In this document: positions 6,263 through 6,272 of the stretch, in pieces
Numbering within the stretch: position 1 is the first letter of the stretch
Layout: each line of letters begins with the position of its first letter
Assembly (NCBI GenBank): GCA_036833805.1
Contig: DAITPA010000081.1
Coordinates: 1 to 6,272 of the forward strand
Direction: 5' to 3'
DNA: 6,272 bases
Origin: PALSA-1196 sp036833805
GTDB taxonomy: Bacteria; Pseudomonadota; Gammaproteobacteria; Steroidobacterales; Steroidobacteraceae
Translations under genes and position numbers: made by a program
Notes under the pieces: generated by a model
What the model saw: the letters and a program-made list of their open reading frames with translations, nothing else
Database searches by the model: none
What the model was told of the DNA's origin: nothing

Positions 6263-6272
6263 TCATGCCGGC

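Noticed and set aside
1..6272. CRISPR array, defence island, toxin-antitoxin pair or mobile element
   Set aside because: No regularly spaced repeats, transposase, integrase, nuclease or toxin-like small gene pair was seen.

Overview
This is a high-GC bacterial chromosomal window (about 60% G+C by eye). Gene families and codon use best fit Pseudomonadota (Beta-/Gamma- or Alphaproteobacteria). Nothing fixes a genus. I see no RNA gene, CRISPR array, insertion sequence, prophage or plasmid function.

Layout. (a) 1-170: the C-terminal end of a TetR/AcrR-type repressor on the plus strand. (b) 220-623: a MarR-family regulator on the minus strand, broken by a one-base deletion near 436. (c) 768-2809: a minus-strand pair read as one unit, first a fumarylacetoacetate-hydrolase (FAH) fold enzyme, then 26 bases later an M20 amidohydrolase of the hippurate hydrolase/aminoacylase type. 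A perfect 9-bp hairpin sits across the stop codon of the second gene. (d) 2810-3463: about 650 bases with no recognisable gene, short coding-like stretches in changing frames and two hairpins. (e) 3464-3974: a minus-strand hemerythrin (HHE) domain gene split by one extra base at 3719. (f) 4234-5310: a complete plus-strand poxvirus-type DNA topoisomerase IB, divergent from the hemerythrin gene. (g) 5391-6083: a minus-strand short-chain dehydrogenase-like protein in which Phe replaces the catalytic Tyr. (h) 6084-6272: an upstream region with two inverted repeats, perhaps the control region of the SDR gene and of a divergent gene lying off the window.

How the genes may work together. The FAH and M20 enzymes probably act in one small catabolic route: amide or carbamoyl hydrolysis plus cleavage or decarboxylation of an oxo-acid. 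The MarR gene just downstream could be its regulator, but it is broken as read. Hemerythrin-type proteins and bacterial topoisomerase IB are both plausible accessory or stress functions. The SDR gene appears independent.

The most notable point is that two otherwise well-conserved genes each carry a single-base indel, and the unassigned region between them and the operon also changes frame. This suggests either a low-quality assembly or local gene decay. I do not see convincing evidence of a new multi-gene system here.
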